DNA from: Candidatus Nitrosopumilus salarius BD31
GTDB lineage: Archaea > Thermoproteota > Nitrososphaeria > Nitrososphaerales > Nitrosopumilaceae
Assembly: GCF_000242875.2 (NCBI RefSeq)
Contig: NZ_AEXL02000168.1
Location: 1-41,398, forward strand
Length of the DNA stretch: 41,398 nt
Direction of reading: 5' to 3'
Made by a program: the position numbers and the translations under genes. A model generated the notes under the pieces. It saw only the letters and a program-made list of their open reading frames with translations, was not told the DNA's origin and did not search any database. Positions 24,492 through 33,266 of this stretch are shown piece by piece. Positions within the stretch are counted from its first letter, which is position 1; each line of letters opens with the position of its first letter.

Positions 24492-25853
24492 ATGATGAAG
24501 ATCATCTTTAAAACCCACAGTTCATTTTCATTTGTATTGCAGCAGTTTGCAAATACTCATTCAATGAGAAATGAAATTCTCAGTAAGATGGTAGAAATGG
24601 GATTGGAGGATGATTGTTATGTTGAGATGTTAGACTATACAATTGACTTATTTGAAAGTCAGGGTCTTGGAACAGATTATTACGGATATCACAATATCAA
24701 CCATGAATTAGAAGTAACATATGTCTCACTTTTAGCTGCAAAACAAGAAAAAATCAAATTAACAGATAATGATATAAAATATCTGTATGTTTCTGCGTTG
24801 TTTCATGATTTCGATCCTCAAAAAAGTGTAGATAAACCACATGAAGAAAGTGTTCTGAAATTTATCTCAATGGATAGAAAACTAAGTCAATTAATCAATT
24901 CTGCAAACATTGATTTAGAAATTATCAAGGTGTTAATTTTGAGAACTACATATCCATGGAGTGGGGAACTGAGAAAAAACGCCGAAGCACAAATCAAACA
25001 ATGCTTTGAAAATTCAAAATTAACAAGAGATGATAAACCATATCAAGAGCACATCATGGAGATGGGTTGGTATCTATCAGTAATAGACAGGATTAGTGGA
25101 TATGCATTAGGAGATTTTTCAAAGGCAATGGAGATGTCTAAAATGAACGCTCATGCGCTTGCATGGAGACCATCACTAATTGTACGAAGTTCAGTTGCAT
25201 ATTTTGAAGAATTGTTAAATAAAGAAACAGACATGGCGAGGGAAATTCTCAAAGTACTTCCAAAAGAAATGAGAAAGAATTTTTTTGATACAGTGTTATC
25301 GTTTATGAGAATTAGACAACAGGAAATTTCTATTCAAGCAGATGCTTCCTATGAAAATCTCAAACTAATTCCGACAATTGAAAATAGAATTACAAGAGAA
25401 GATCCAAATTTTATCAAATCACTATATGAAATCTTCTTGGAGCTACCAACACCACTTCAATTCGAGAAAGCAAATTTTGAAAAATCAATCAAAGATCCAC
25501 AAGTAATTATTAACACATTAAGACTAAATGACAAAAATGGTGAAATTGTAGGATTCTCTAAAGGAGGTCCACTTGAAAAATACCAGTTACGGGAAGAAAT
25601 TAAAGATGAAAATTATGGTCTTGGAAATACGATATTTTTAGAACCATTAGCACTAAAGATGGGGTATTGGGGCCTAAAAGGTGGAAGTGAGATGCGTCAT
25701 CTGTTTATCATGCAAGCACACTCTATGAAATACAAATTTTTGACAAGTTTTGCATTACGTGATGTCATAAGAGCAAGAATAAGCAAAGAGCAAGCGGAAT
25801 TTGTTACACAGTTTGATCCTGAAAGGTGGGATTATTATCGAATCAAAATTTAA
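24492..25853 (+). CDS. HD-domain protein with a C-terminal GNAT-like region
   Basis: A 453-residue protein. Residues about 60-200 have HD phosphohydrolase features: YHNINHELEVTYVSL (His residues), ALFHDFD (the HD pair at 105-106) and a later conserved Asp in YLSVIDRISGY. The C-terminal 110 residues (GEIVGFSKGGPLEKYQL, GLGNTIFLEPLALKMGYWGLKGGSEMRHLFI) look like a GNAT acyltransferase fold, though the acetyl-CoA loop is not clear. Start ATG at 24492; an internal ATG at 24564 (MRNEILSKM) is possible. It is followed 9 nt later by the GlcD-like gene, probably an operon. Confidence 0.6.
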   Translation: MMKIIFKTHSSFSFVLQQFANTHSMRNEILSKMVEMGLEDDCYVEMLDYTIDLFESQGLGTDYYGYHNINHELEVTYVSLLAAKQEKIKLTDNDIKYLYVSALFHDFDPQKSVDKPHEESVLKFISMDRKLSQLINSANIDLEIIKVLILRTTYPWSGELRKNAEAQIKQCFENSKLTRDDKPYQEHIMEMGWYLSVIDRISGYALGDFSKAMEMSKMNAHALAWRPSLIVRSSVAYFEELLNKETDMAREILKVLPKEMRKNFFDTVLSFMRIRQQEISIQADASYENLKLIPTIENRITREDPNFIKSLYEIFLELPTPLQFEKANFEKSIKDPQVIINTLRLNDKNGEIVGFSKGGPLEKYQLREEIKDENYGLGNTIFLEPLALKMGYWGLKGGSEMRHLFIMQAHSMKYKFLTSFALRDVIRARISKEQAEFVTQFDPERWDYYRIKI

Positions 25854-25862
25854 GTTCAACAT

Positions 25863-27314
25863 ATGAAAAAATTAATTCTTAAATCATTAAAATCTAAAAT
25901 TCAGGGAGACATTTTTTCCAGTAAGGAGTTCAAGGAATTTTACTCAGTGGATGCTAGTTCATATAAAATAATTCCAAGCATAGTAGTAATTCCAAAGCAC
26001 GAAAAAGATGTGATCAACGTCATAAGAATTGCAAAAAAATTCAAAACCCCAGTCACGGCACGTGGTGCAGGAACTGGACTTGTTGGTAGTGCATTAAACC
26101 GAGGGATCATATTAGATATGCAAAAATTTGACCAAATCAGAATCACGAAAAAATATGCCATAATAGGTTCCGGCACAATCAAAGGAAAAATAGATAAAGA
26201 ACTTGAAAGGGCAAAAAAATTCTTCCCGCCGAATCCATCAGTTGGTTCTTATTGTTCAGTAGGAGGCATGTTAGGAAATAATTCAAGTGGAAGTAGAAGT
26301 TTGAAGTACGGAAGTGTCATAGACAATGTTGAAGAAATAACATTTGTTGATGGAAATGCAAGAAAAATAACCCTACCAAAAAATAAAAAAATTTCAAATG
26401 AAATTATAAAATTTTCAAAATTAGTAGAATCTAAAAAATTTCCTAACACATCAAAAAATTCTTCTGGGTATAGAATTGACAAAGTAAAGTCAATTGAAGA
26501 TACACATAAAATAATAATTGGATCTGAAGGAACATTGGGAGTAATATTATCAGCAAAAATAAAAATCAAAGAGATGCCAAAAAAAAGAATCCTATACATA
26601 ATAGGATACAAATCAATTTATGTTGCAGTAAGGGAGTGCATGAAAATAAATCAGACAGCCCCAACAGCAATAGAATTTATGGATGAATTAACTCTTCATC
26701 AGATCAAATTCAAATTTGTTAAAAATACAAAATGTGTACTTTATGTAGAGTATGACGAAGATATTACAAAAAAGGAAAAAGAGTTACAATCAGTCATTAC
26801 GGGGAGAATTATTAAAAAATTAAAAAAAGAACAAGAAATAGAACAATGGTGGAGATATAGAGATTTATCATTATACTATAGTTTAAGAACAATCAAAAAA
26901 GAAAAAAGAGTTCCACACATAATCGAAGATGCCGCAGTTCCTTTGAAGAACCTTCCAAAAGTATTTTCATTACTTAACGAAATAAATAAAAAATACAGGA
27001 CAAAATGTATTGTTTATGGACATGCTGGTAATGGCAATGTACATGTGAGACTAATTGCAGATAGAATAAAGACCAAAATTATCAAAAATATTGCAAAAGA
27101 ATATTTTAATGAGATCATTAAACTTCAGGGAACAATTACTGCAGAACACGGAGATGGCCTTGCACGCTCAGAATTTGTCAAAAAACAATATGGAACACAA
27201 AATTACAGAATATTCAAAGAAATTAAAAAACTGTTTGATCCAACCAATATTCTCAATCCAGGCAAAATCATCTCAAAAAAAAGTACCATCATAAGTAATC
27301 TAGAAAAGTTTTAG
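25863..27314 (+). CDS. FAD-linked oxidase, GlcD/D-lactate dehydrogenase type
   Basis: A 483-residue PCMH-type flavoprotein that oxidises a 2-hydroxy acid such as glycolate or D-lactate. FAD-binding motifs are intact: TARGAGTGLVGSAL, PPNPSVGSYCSVGGMLGNNS and IIGSEGTLGVI. The C-terminal cap carries YGHAGNGNVHVRL and AEHGDGLARS, and FDPTNILNPGK ends the family domain. No iron-sulfur subunit is adjacent, so the electron acceptor is not evident. It lies 9 nt downstream of the HD-domain gene. Confidence 0.82.
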   Translation: MKKLILKSLKSKIQGDIFSSKEFKEFYSVDASSYKIIPSIVVIPKHEKDVINVIRIAKKFKTPVTARGAGTGLVGSALNRGIILDMQKFDQIRITKKYAIIGSGTIKGKIDKELERAKKFFPPNPSVGSYCSVGGMLGNNSSGSRSLKYGSVIDNVEEITFVDGNARKITLPKNKKISNEIIKFSKLVESKKFPNTSKNSSGYRIDKVKSIEDTHKIIIGSEGTLGVILSAKIKIKEMPKKRILYIIGYKSIYVAVRECMKINQTAPTAIEFMDELTLHQIKFKFVKNTKCVLYVEYDEDITKKEKELQSVITGRIIKKLKKEQEIEQWWRYRDLSLYYSLRTIKKEKRVPHIIEDAAVPLKNLPKVFSLLNEINKKYRTKCIVYGHAGNGNVHVRLIADRIKTKIIKNIAKEYFNEIIKLQGTITAEHGDGLARSEFVKKQYGTQNYRIFKEIKKLFDPTNILNPGKIISKKSTIISNLEKF

Positions 27315-27381
27315 AATGTACAGTCAAAAAATCAAAACATATTCAGAAACGCTTTATTAACTAAAAAATATCCAAAAAATC

Positions 27382-27813
27382 GTGTTATACAAGGGCATTG
27401 GGTTATTTACAATTCTAATAATTATTGCGTCTGGGTTTACCCCAGCATTTGCATTGACAGAATTAGAAAGAGCATCGATTGTAGATCCAAGATTAGTGAA
27501 TGCATTTGGATCTCCCATCGGAAATTTGATTAATGTTGATCAACAAGTGCAGATCTCAGCAGATGTAATAAACAATCAAGAAAAATCCCAGATTTTTGCA
27601 TATCTTGTTCAAATAAAAAACGAGAATGACATAGTAGTTTATTTTGGATGGTTTCTTGGAGAATTAAATCCACATCAAAAATTAAATCCGTCATTATCTT
27701 GGAGTCCAAAAGAACCGGGAGAGTTTACTGCAGAGATTTTTCTATGGGAGGGATTTCCAGTTAATCACAAAGCATTAACTGAATATACAACGTTAAAAAT
27801 TAACGTGAGTTAA
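27382..27813 (+). CDS. Secreted beta-sandwich-like protein
   Basis: A 143-residue protein with a signal peptide (GLFTILIIIASGFTPAFA, cleavage near residue 25) and a beta-rich domain resembling an archaeal Ig-like or CARDB-type surface module (VDQQVQISADVINNQ, FAYLVQIKNENDIVVYFGW, GEFTAEIFLWEGF). The GTG start at 27382 has a TTTATTA box centred about 26 nt upstream, supporting a leaderless start. It is probably on the cell surface. Confidence 0.7.
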   Translation: MLYKGIGLFTILIIIASGFTPAFALTELERASIVDPRLVNAFGSPIGNLINVDQQVQISADVINNQEKSQIFAYLVQIKNENDIVVYFGWFLGELNPHQKLNPSLSWSPKEPGEFTAEIFLWEGFPVNHKALTEYTTLKINVS

Positions 27814-27994
27814 TTCTGACAAAAAACTATAGGCATTATATAAGAAATTCGAATAATTCATTCCTAAATTATCAAAAAAAATAACCTGTACGAAAAATAT
27901 TGGATGTGATATGATAATTAAGATCTGAGATTTGTCTGTTAGTGAAAAAAATTCAACAAGTTCTCGCTAATAGAACCTTGAGCCTATTACAAGT

Positions 27995-28138
27995 ATGACA
28001 ATAGGATATTGTGTAAAGTGCCGAGATAAACGTGAAATCGAAGGCTCTAAACCATACACCATGAAAAATGGTAAACCTGCAATCAAAGGTACATGCCCAA
28101 CTTGTAGCACAGCCATTTTCAGAATTGGTAGAGGATAA
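27995..28138 (+). CDS. DUF5679-like small zinc-ribbon protein (47 aa)
   Basis: ATG at 27995 opens MTIGYCVKCRDKREIEG, followed by CPTC and TAIFRIGRG. The two CxxC pairs about 25 residues apart and the -KNGKPAIKGTCP- linker match the DUF5679 family of archaeal zinc ribbons, frequent in Nitrosopumilus. The stop codon lies within the 26-bp palindrome that separates it from the convergent gene. Confidence 0.8.
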   Translation: MTIGYCVKCRDKREIEGSKPYTMKNGKPAIKGTCPTCSTAIFRIGRG

Positions 28139-28161
28139 ATTTCACACTAGTGTGAAATTTA
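28136..28161. terminator. Perfect 26-bp palindrome between convergent genes
   Basis: The sequence is symmetric around CTAG (core TTTCACACTAGTGTGAAA). It includes the TAA stop of the DUF5679 gene on one strand and the TAA stop of 28159-28410 on the other, so one hairpin can serve both messages. It is most likely a bidirectional terminator or 3' stabilising hairpin. Confidence 0.6.
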
Positions 28162-28410
28162 ATACTGCCATTCATCAGTGAGGCCATTCCAGAGCGAACG
28201 CATTGGGGATGGATCTTTTTCTATTTCTTCCATAATTCTATTTCTTAACACAAAAGAAAAATTCTCTAATGCGTCAACACCGCCATCAGAATATAATTCA
28301 CAGCCAATGTCAGCAATTCTTTTGTGTTTTTCAGAAATTTTTTCAGATTCAGGATTTTGAAGACAGAAAGTCATCAAATCAATTAGTTCTTCTTCTAGCA
28401 TGAAATCCAT
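28159..28410 (-). CDS. Small acidic hypothetical protein (83 aa)
   Basis: A helical, acidic protein starting MDFMLEEELIDLMTF and ending LTDEWQY, with two Cys. No recognised domain. It sits between the chromosomal DUF5679 gene and the integrase and may be the last chromosomal gene or the first gene of the element; the sequence alone does not decide. Its start is 43 bp from the divergent integrase start. Confidence 0.55.
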   Translation of the reverse strand: MDFMLEEELIDLMTFCLQNPESEKISEKHKRIADIGCELYSDGGVDALENFSFVLRNRIMEEIEKDPSPMRSLWNGLTDEWQY

Positions 28411-28452
28411 CGATAAGTTCTACTTTATAGGCATACTAAAGTATTTCAAAGC

Positions 28453-29586
28453 ATGACATCATTCTTGGTGGAAAAAAAGAATCAAAAATCTTTTGCAGAA
28501 AAGACAGAAAAATTATCCGTCAAAACAAGACAAAACATAGAGGCTTCTAAAAACTCCTTGGATAGATTCTGTCAGGATTACTATGACGGTAGAACCTTGG
28601 AGGATATTTTCAGAGAATTGCAGACACTCAAAGGGGACGAACAAACTCAAGCAGTAAGGGAAGTCCTACAGTCATGGATTGACTGGCAATACAATGAAGG
28701 ATCCTTGACCAATTCAGTAAAGCAGTATGTCTCTAAAATTAAACGGGTATTTCTCCACAATAACATCAAAATCCACATAGAAGACTTTGATGAGCCTTTG
28801 GAATACAAACCTGTAACCAAAGAAGAACTCCATGAGTTAACCTTGGAGGAGATTCAAAAAATATTCTCAGTGGCATTGCCAAGGAGGACAGGATTCTATT
28901 TGGCTTTAATTTCAACAGGTGCTAGACCTGGAGAGTTACTCCAAGTCAGAAAGAAAGACATTGACACCACTCAGAAGAGAATCAAGATTAGGATAGAAGC
29001 TGAGAACACAAAGACTAGATCAGGACGTTCTGTTTGGCTGACAAAAGAAGCTGGAAGATTACTGATGATTCGGCTAAAGGACTTGAAAGAAAATGATCTA
29101 GTTTGGGCAACTAACGAGAATCCAGCATTTGCAGAAAAGGCAGAAGCTCAGATGTTTAACAAGTACACTGAGGAGGCAGGATTTACTCAAAAGTACAAGT
29201 CTAATGGTTTTAGAATGATTACGCTTTATTCATTCAGATCATACTTCTTTGGACGTGCATCTGACGTTCATAGAGAGGGATATGCACACAGGATGACAGG
29301 TCATGGGGGATATTTACCTCAATATGATAGAATGAGTGATACTAAGAAATTAGAATGGTTTTTGGAAGTAGAACCCGAATTAACCATCAATGATGAAGAA
29401 AGACAAAAGATAACCATCGAAAATCTAGAGAAAGAAAAAACAGAAATTAACAAAATCAATAAGTCAAACAAAAATCTTCAATCACAAGTTGATGAATTAA
29501 AAGAAGCAGTAAACAGATTGATTCAAAAAGACACCATACGAGAAAAAACCATCTCAGTAAATGAAGGACTGGGGGTTCAAACCTAA
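28453..29586 (+). CDS. Tyrosine recombinase / integrase
   Basis: A 377-residue site-specific recombinase. Residues 1-130 form the helical core-binding domain. Catalytic residues visible: R158 (STGARPGELL), R262 (TLYSFRSYFF), H284 (TGHGG) and nucleophile Y291 (PQYDRM). The His usually three residues before the second Arg is Tyr (Y259), a variation seen in some archaeal integrases. The C-terminal 70 residues are a coiled coil. The ATG at 28453 has CTTTATA about 27 nt upstream. It is the first gene of the presumed element and probably drives its integration. Confidence 0.9.
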   Translation: MTSFLVEKKNQKSFAEKTEKLSVKTRQNIEASKNSLDRFCQDYYDGRTLEDIFRELQTLKGDEQTQAVREVLQSWIDWQYNEGSLTNSVKQYVSKIKRVFLHNNIKIHIEDFDEPLEYKPVTKEELHELTLEEIQKIFSVALPRRTGFYLALISTGARPGELLQVRKKDIDTTQKRIKIRIEAENTKTRSGRSVWLTKEAGRLLMIRLKDLKENDLVWATNENPAFAEKAEAQMFNKYTEEAGFTQKYKSNGFRMITLYSFRSYFFGRASDVHREGYAHRMTGHGGYLPQYDRMSDTKKLEWFLEVEPELTINDEERQKITIENLEKEKTEINKINKSNKNLQSQVDELKEAVNRLIQKDTIREKTISVNEGLGVQT

Positions 29587-29589
29587 CTT

Positions 29590-29718
29590 GTGTTTGAGTT
29601 GGATACATCTTTTGAGCAATCTAGATTAGATCAGATGCACAATCAAAGGGTTATGAATGAACTGGAAATATGCAGATATCTAAAATACATCTACTTGGGG
29701 GTTCATGAAGAGGCATGA
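29590..29718 (+). CDS. Possible small protein (42 aa) after the integrase
   Basis: From the GTG at 29590 the frame gives FELDTSFEQSRLDQMHNQ and continues to a TGA at 29716. It is in the same frame as the integrase, one codon after its TAA, so it could be a microprotein translated by re-initiation or a decayed C-terminal extension. No family. In sequence this AT-rich, a frame of this length can arise by chance. Confidence 0.25.
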   Translation: MFELDTSFEQSRLDQMHNQRVMNELEICRYLKYIYLGVHEEA

Positions 29719-29791
29719 ATGTAAAACATATCAAAAGTATGAAAATACAATTTTCTTAATATTTTAATCTAAGTCGATTAACACTATTTCA

Positions 29792-32700
29792 TTGAGAAAA
29801 CTTCGAGTTTTTATAAGTTCAAAAACACAAGAACTTCATGATGCTAGAATGTCAATTAAAGAGTGCCTCAAACCATTTAATTTTGAGGTATTTATTTTTG
29901 AAGACGATGCAGGTGCCAGAACAGAATCTTCTGAAGAAGTTTACAGAACAGAAGTAAGTGAATGCGATATTTACATCGGGCTTTTTCGAGAAGACCATAG
30001 TGAACCTACTGAAGAAGAATACGACATAGCAAATAAAAATAAAAAAGAAATTCTTTGTTATATTTCAGAATATAATATCAACCAACGAGATAAAAAACTT
30101 GATCAATTTATTGGGAAAATAAGAGAAAATAACACCTATGATACTTTTGATAATGTAAAAGAATTGGAGCAAAAAATACAAAGCGATATGGCAAAACTCC
30201 TTGCAAAAAAATTCATAGAAGCTCAAAAAATTCCCAATAAAACTTCTGTTTTTGGCGACAAAGAAACAATTCAGGAATATTTACAAAAAATTTGCACCAC
30301 TAATCCATCTTCATTAGCATCCATCAATCAAATTGCTAGTGAAGTAATGTTAGTTTGGAATGCAATGGGTTATTCTATAACAAATTGTCAAATTGACGGG
30401 TCAACAGTAAATTTTTCTGGGAAATATGATGACTGGTCTGGAAGTAGAAAAGTTTTCATCAGATGTGTTGATGGATCTGCGGATTCAAGTGATGTTGTTG
30501 TTGTGAATCGTTTTTTAAACATGAATCCAAAATTTGATGAAGGATTTATTTTTACTCATCAACGTGTATCAGAATCAGCTCTAGAAAAAGCAAAAGAATT
30601 TGAAAATATTACAATTCAATCCCAATTCAATTTTTATAGAAATATACTAAATCCAGAATCATATTTTCAGTGGTTAAAAAAATATTATGACAGTAGTGAA
30701 ATCTCAAAATTTTATGTTGATCTGAATTGTTTCAAAGAAGTACAATCTAATGGTCCAAACTTTGTCAAAGAAGATTTTGGAAATCTAGAAAAATATGTTG
30801 ATGGATGGTTAAAAGATAAAACAAAAAAACATCTTTCTATTCTGGGGGAATTTGGTTCAGGTAAAACATGGTTTTCTAAAAAATATGCAAAAATTTGTTT
30901 AGACAGATACTTAGAAGATCCAGAATCAAACAGGATTCCAATTTTGATCTCATTACGAGATTATGCTAAATCATACAGCATTAAACAAATGATTACGGAT
31001 TTGTTATTGAATGAATATGGTTTCAAAATAAGAGGGGCATTTGATGTTTTCGAAGAACTAAACAATCAAGGTAAATTTTTACTAATTTTTGATGGGTTTG
31101 ATGAAATGGCTCAAAAAGTAGATTATGATACAGTTGTGGATAATTTTTGGGAATTAGCTAAAGTTGCAACTCCAAATAGCAAGGTGTTGTTAACATGTCG
31201 TACCACTTATTTCAGATATGAAATGGAGTCACAGAAAGTACTTAGTGGTAAGGAACAACTTTCAACATCATTACCACTTAATCAACCGGGTTTTGAAATA
31301 ATTCATCTCAAAGAATTTGATGAGTCTCAAGTTATTGAAGTGATGTCAAAAAGAATTGGAAATAAAGAACAAGCAATAGAATATTGGGAAAAATTGAAAC
31401 CAATTTATGACATTCCAAGTATAGCACACAAACCAGTTTTGATACCAATGTTAATTGAAGTTATGTCAGACATAATAGAAAATAAATCAGTAGATCCATC
31501 GACAATATATTACACATATGTCAACAGATGGTTGAAAAAAGCACATGAAGAAAAACGTACTTTTCTAAAAACTAAATCACAATCTCTATTTTTCGTCACG
31601 AGTTTAGCTTGGTATATGATTAAGTCTCAAAATTTAAGAATTCATTGGAAAAAAATGCCAGAATTTATCGACCAACATTTCAATGTGGATTCTAGTGAAT
31701 TGGACTACTATGCTGCAGATCTCAGAACAAACTCATTTTTAAAAAGAGATGAAGACGGAGTTTTTGAATTCACTCACAAATCCATGACTGAATTTTTTAC
31801 TGCATATAAGTTTGCAATAGAATTAGGTGCAGCAAAAAAACAATTTCTTACAGATATTTCAAATGAAGACAGAGTACAAAAACCTCTACCAGATCTTATA
31901 GAAAGTTTTGGAGCATTTATTCTAACTCCAGAAATTTCATTATTTCTTAGAGATATGGTATCTGGAAGTCATGTATTAAAGGAATTATTTGAAAGAAGTA
32001 GAAAAAAAGGAGACACGGTAGGATTTCTCAACAGTAATCTAATTTCATTATTAGTTCAGATGGGTGAATCTATTGACTCTCAAAATATGTTTGGAATCAA
32101 TTTACCTAATGCAGAATTAGAAAACTGTAAACTTACAAATTGTATTCTAGATGGATCTAATTTGCAACACTGTCTATTAGACGGTTCTAATCTACATAAA
32201 TCAAAACTAAATAACTGTAATTTGGCAGGCGCAAGCTTCCAACATTCAAACTTTGTAGGTGTTGAAGGAGATAATGTTAATATCACAAATTGTAAAGGAC
32301 GACGTTCTAATTTTAAAAATGCAATTCTAACCGGAGCTAATTTTTCCAATTCTCAATTTCAAAAGTCCAAATTTATTTATTCTATTTTAGACCAGATTGC
32401 AGCTAGAAATAGTGATTTTACTGGAACTGATTTTACTGAATCCAATTTTGAAAACTCAACAATAGATAATTGTATTTTTGATGATTGTATTTTAACTGGG
32501 ACAACTTTTAAAAACGCAAATTTAACAAATTGTTCATTTTTTGATGCAGTTTTGACAAAAATTGAACTGACTAATGTAAATTTAAAAAAATCTAAATTTG
32601 AAAACCATGAATTTGTCAGAGTTGGTTTTGGAGCAGCAAAAATGAACAGTACAATAATGATTAATTGTGTATTTGATCATTGTAGATATAATAATGCAAA

Positions 32701-32986
32701 TTTATACAAATCAAATTTCCGTGATTCAAAATTTATCAAATGTAAATTTGAACAAACAGATATGAACTCATCAAACTTTGTTAATGCTACTTTGTCTGAT
32801 GTTATTTTTGAAGGGTGTAATTTAACAAATTCTGATTTTACAGGAATTAAATGTGAAAAAATCAGCGTTGATAAGAAAACAACAACAAAGGGAATCATCA
32901 TGTCTGAAAATACATTTAGAAATTTACCTCAAAACTTTAAAAATGCTGTAATTAGAGATAACCCTATATTTTTCGGAATTAATTAA
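29792..32986 (+). CDS. DUF4062-NACHT-pentapeptide protein, NLR-like
   Basis: A 1064-residue STAND-type NTPase. Order: DUF4062 (1-95, RVFISSKTQELHDAR, SECDIYIGLF), a linker with a possible degenerate nuclease-like fold (about 160-300), NACHT (Walker A GEFGSGKT at 352-359; Walker B LLIFDGFDE ending at 434-438; then LLTCRTTYF), a helical winged-helix part, and about 50 pentapeptide units (767-1035). DUF4062 is a common N-terminal effector or adaptor of bacterial and archaeal NACHT/STAND proteins, and the C-terminal repeat solenoid takes the sensor position held by LRR or TPR in NLRs. Anti-virus defence is inference. The TTG at 29792 has TTTTAAT 27 nt upstream. Confidence 0.85.
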   Translation: MRKLRVFISSKTQELHDARMSIKECLKPFNFEVFIFEDDAGARTESSEEVYRTEVSECDIYIGLFREDHSEPTEEEYDIANKNKKEILCYISEYNINQRDKKLDQFIGKIRENNTYDTFDNVKELEQKIQSDMAKLLAKKFIEAQKIPNKTSVFGDKETIQEYLQKICTTNPSSLASINQIASEVMLVWNAMGYSITNCQIDGSTVNFSGKYDDWSGSRKVFIRCVDGSADSSDVVVVNRFLNMNPKFDEGFIFTHQRVSESALEKAKEFENITIQSQFNFYRNILNPESYFQWLKKYYDSSEISKFYVDLNCFKEVQSNGPNFVKEDFGNLEKYVDGWLKDKTKKHLSILGEFGSGKTWFSKKYAKICLDRYLEDPESNRIPILISLRDYAKSYSIKQMITDLLLNEYGFKIRGAFDVFEELNNQGKFLLIFDGFDEMAQKVDYDTVVDNFWELAKVATPNSKVLLTCRTTYFRYEMESQKVLSGKEQLSTSLPLNQPGFEIIHLKEFDESQVIEVMSKRIGNKEQAIEYWEKLKPIYDIPSIAHKPVLIPMLIEVMSDIIENKSVDPSTIYYTYVNRWLKKAHEEKRTFLKTKSQSLFFVTSLAWYMIKSQNLRIHWKKMPEFIDQHFNVDSSELDYYAADLRTNSFLKRDEDGVFEFTHKSMTEFFTAYKFAIELGAAKKQFLTDISNEDRVQKPLPDLIESFGAFILTPEISLFLRDMVSGSHVLKELFERSRKKGDTVGFLNSNLISLLVQMGESIDSQNMFGINLPNAELENCKLTNCILDGSNLQHCLLDGSNLHKSKLNNCNLAGASFQHSNFVGVEGDNVNITNCKGRRSNFKNAILTGANFSNSQFQKSKFIYSILDQIAARNSDFTGTDFTESNFENSTIDNCIFDDCILTGTTFKNANLTNCSFFDAVLTKIELTNVNLKKSKFENHEFVRVGFGAAKMNSTIMINCVFDHCRYNNANLYKSNFRDSKFIKCKFEQTDMNSSNFVNATLSDVIFEGCNLTNSDFTGIKCEKISVDKKTTTKGIIMSENTFRNLPQNFKNAVIRDNPIFFGIN

Positions 32987-32998
32987 ATTTTCTATAAT

Positions 32999-33235
32999 TT
33001 AGACATAATCAGATTTTTCTTGTTTAAGTTTAAAGATGAAATCAGATGTAGGTGTATTTGAAAACAAGGATTCTATCTTGAATTTCAGCACCTTTCCACC
33101 ATGTTTTTCACGTTTAAAGCAATAGGCAGTGATTTTTCCATCATTGTAATTGGTTTCTGATCTATCTACTTGTAACCTACAGCCACATTTAACACATTTA
33201 GGTTTCTGAAGAATTATGCTGAATTTCTTACCCAT
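32999..33235 (-). CDS. Small zinc-ribbon-like protein
   Basis: A 78-residue protein with CVKCGCRL near the N-terminus and YCFKREKHGG in the middle, so three or four Cys plus a His could bind one metal. Lys-rich. It is on the strand opposite the NACHT gene and 31 bp downstream of the wHTH gene 33267-35069 on the same strand. Function unknown. Confidence 0.55.
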   Translation of the reverse strand: MGKKFSIILQKPKCVKCGCRLQVDRSETNYNDGKITAYCFKREKHGGKVLKFKIESLFSNTPTSDFIFKLKQEKSDYV

Positions 33236-33266
33236 GTTATTGATATTACACTTTTATTGAAATACC

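Noticed and set aside
29566-29590. T-loop-like GGGGGTTCAAACC at the end of the integrase gene as an attachment site
   Set aside because: It is coding sequence, the stem does not pair and no matching copy was found at the right end.
32080-32349. Minus-strand frame inside the pentapeptide region
   Set aside because: It is the complement of the repeat codons and shows no independent protein-like pattern.
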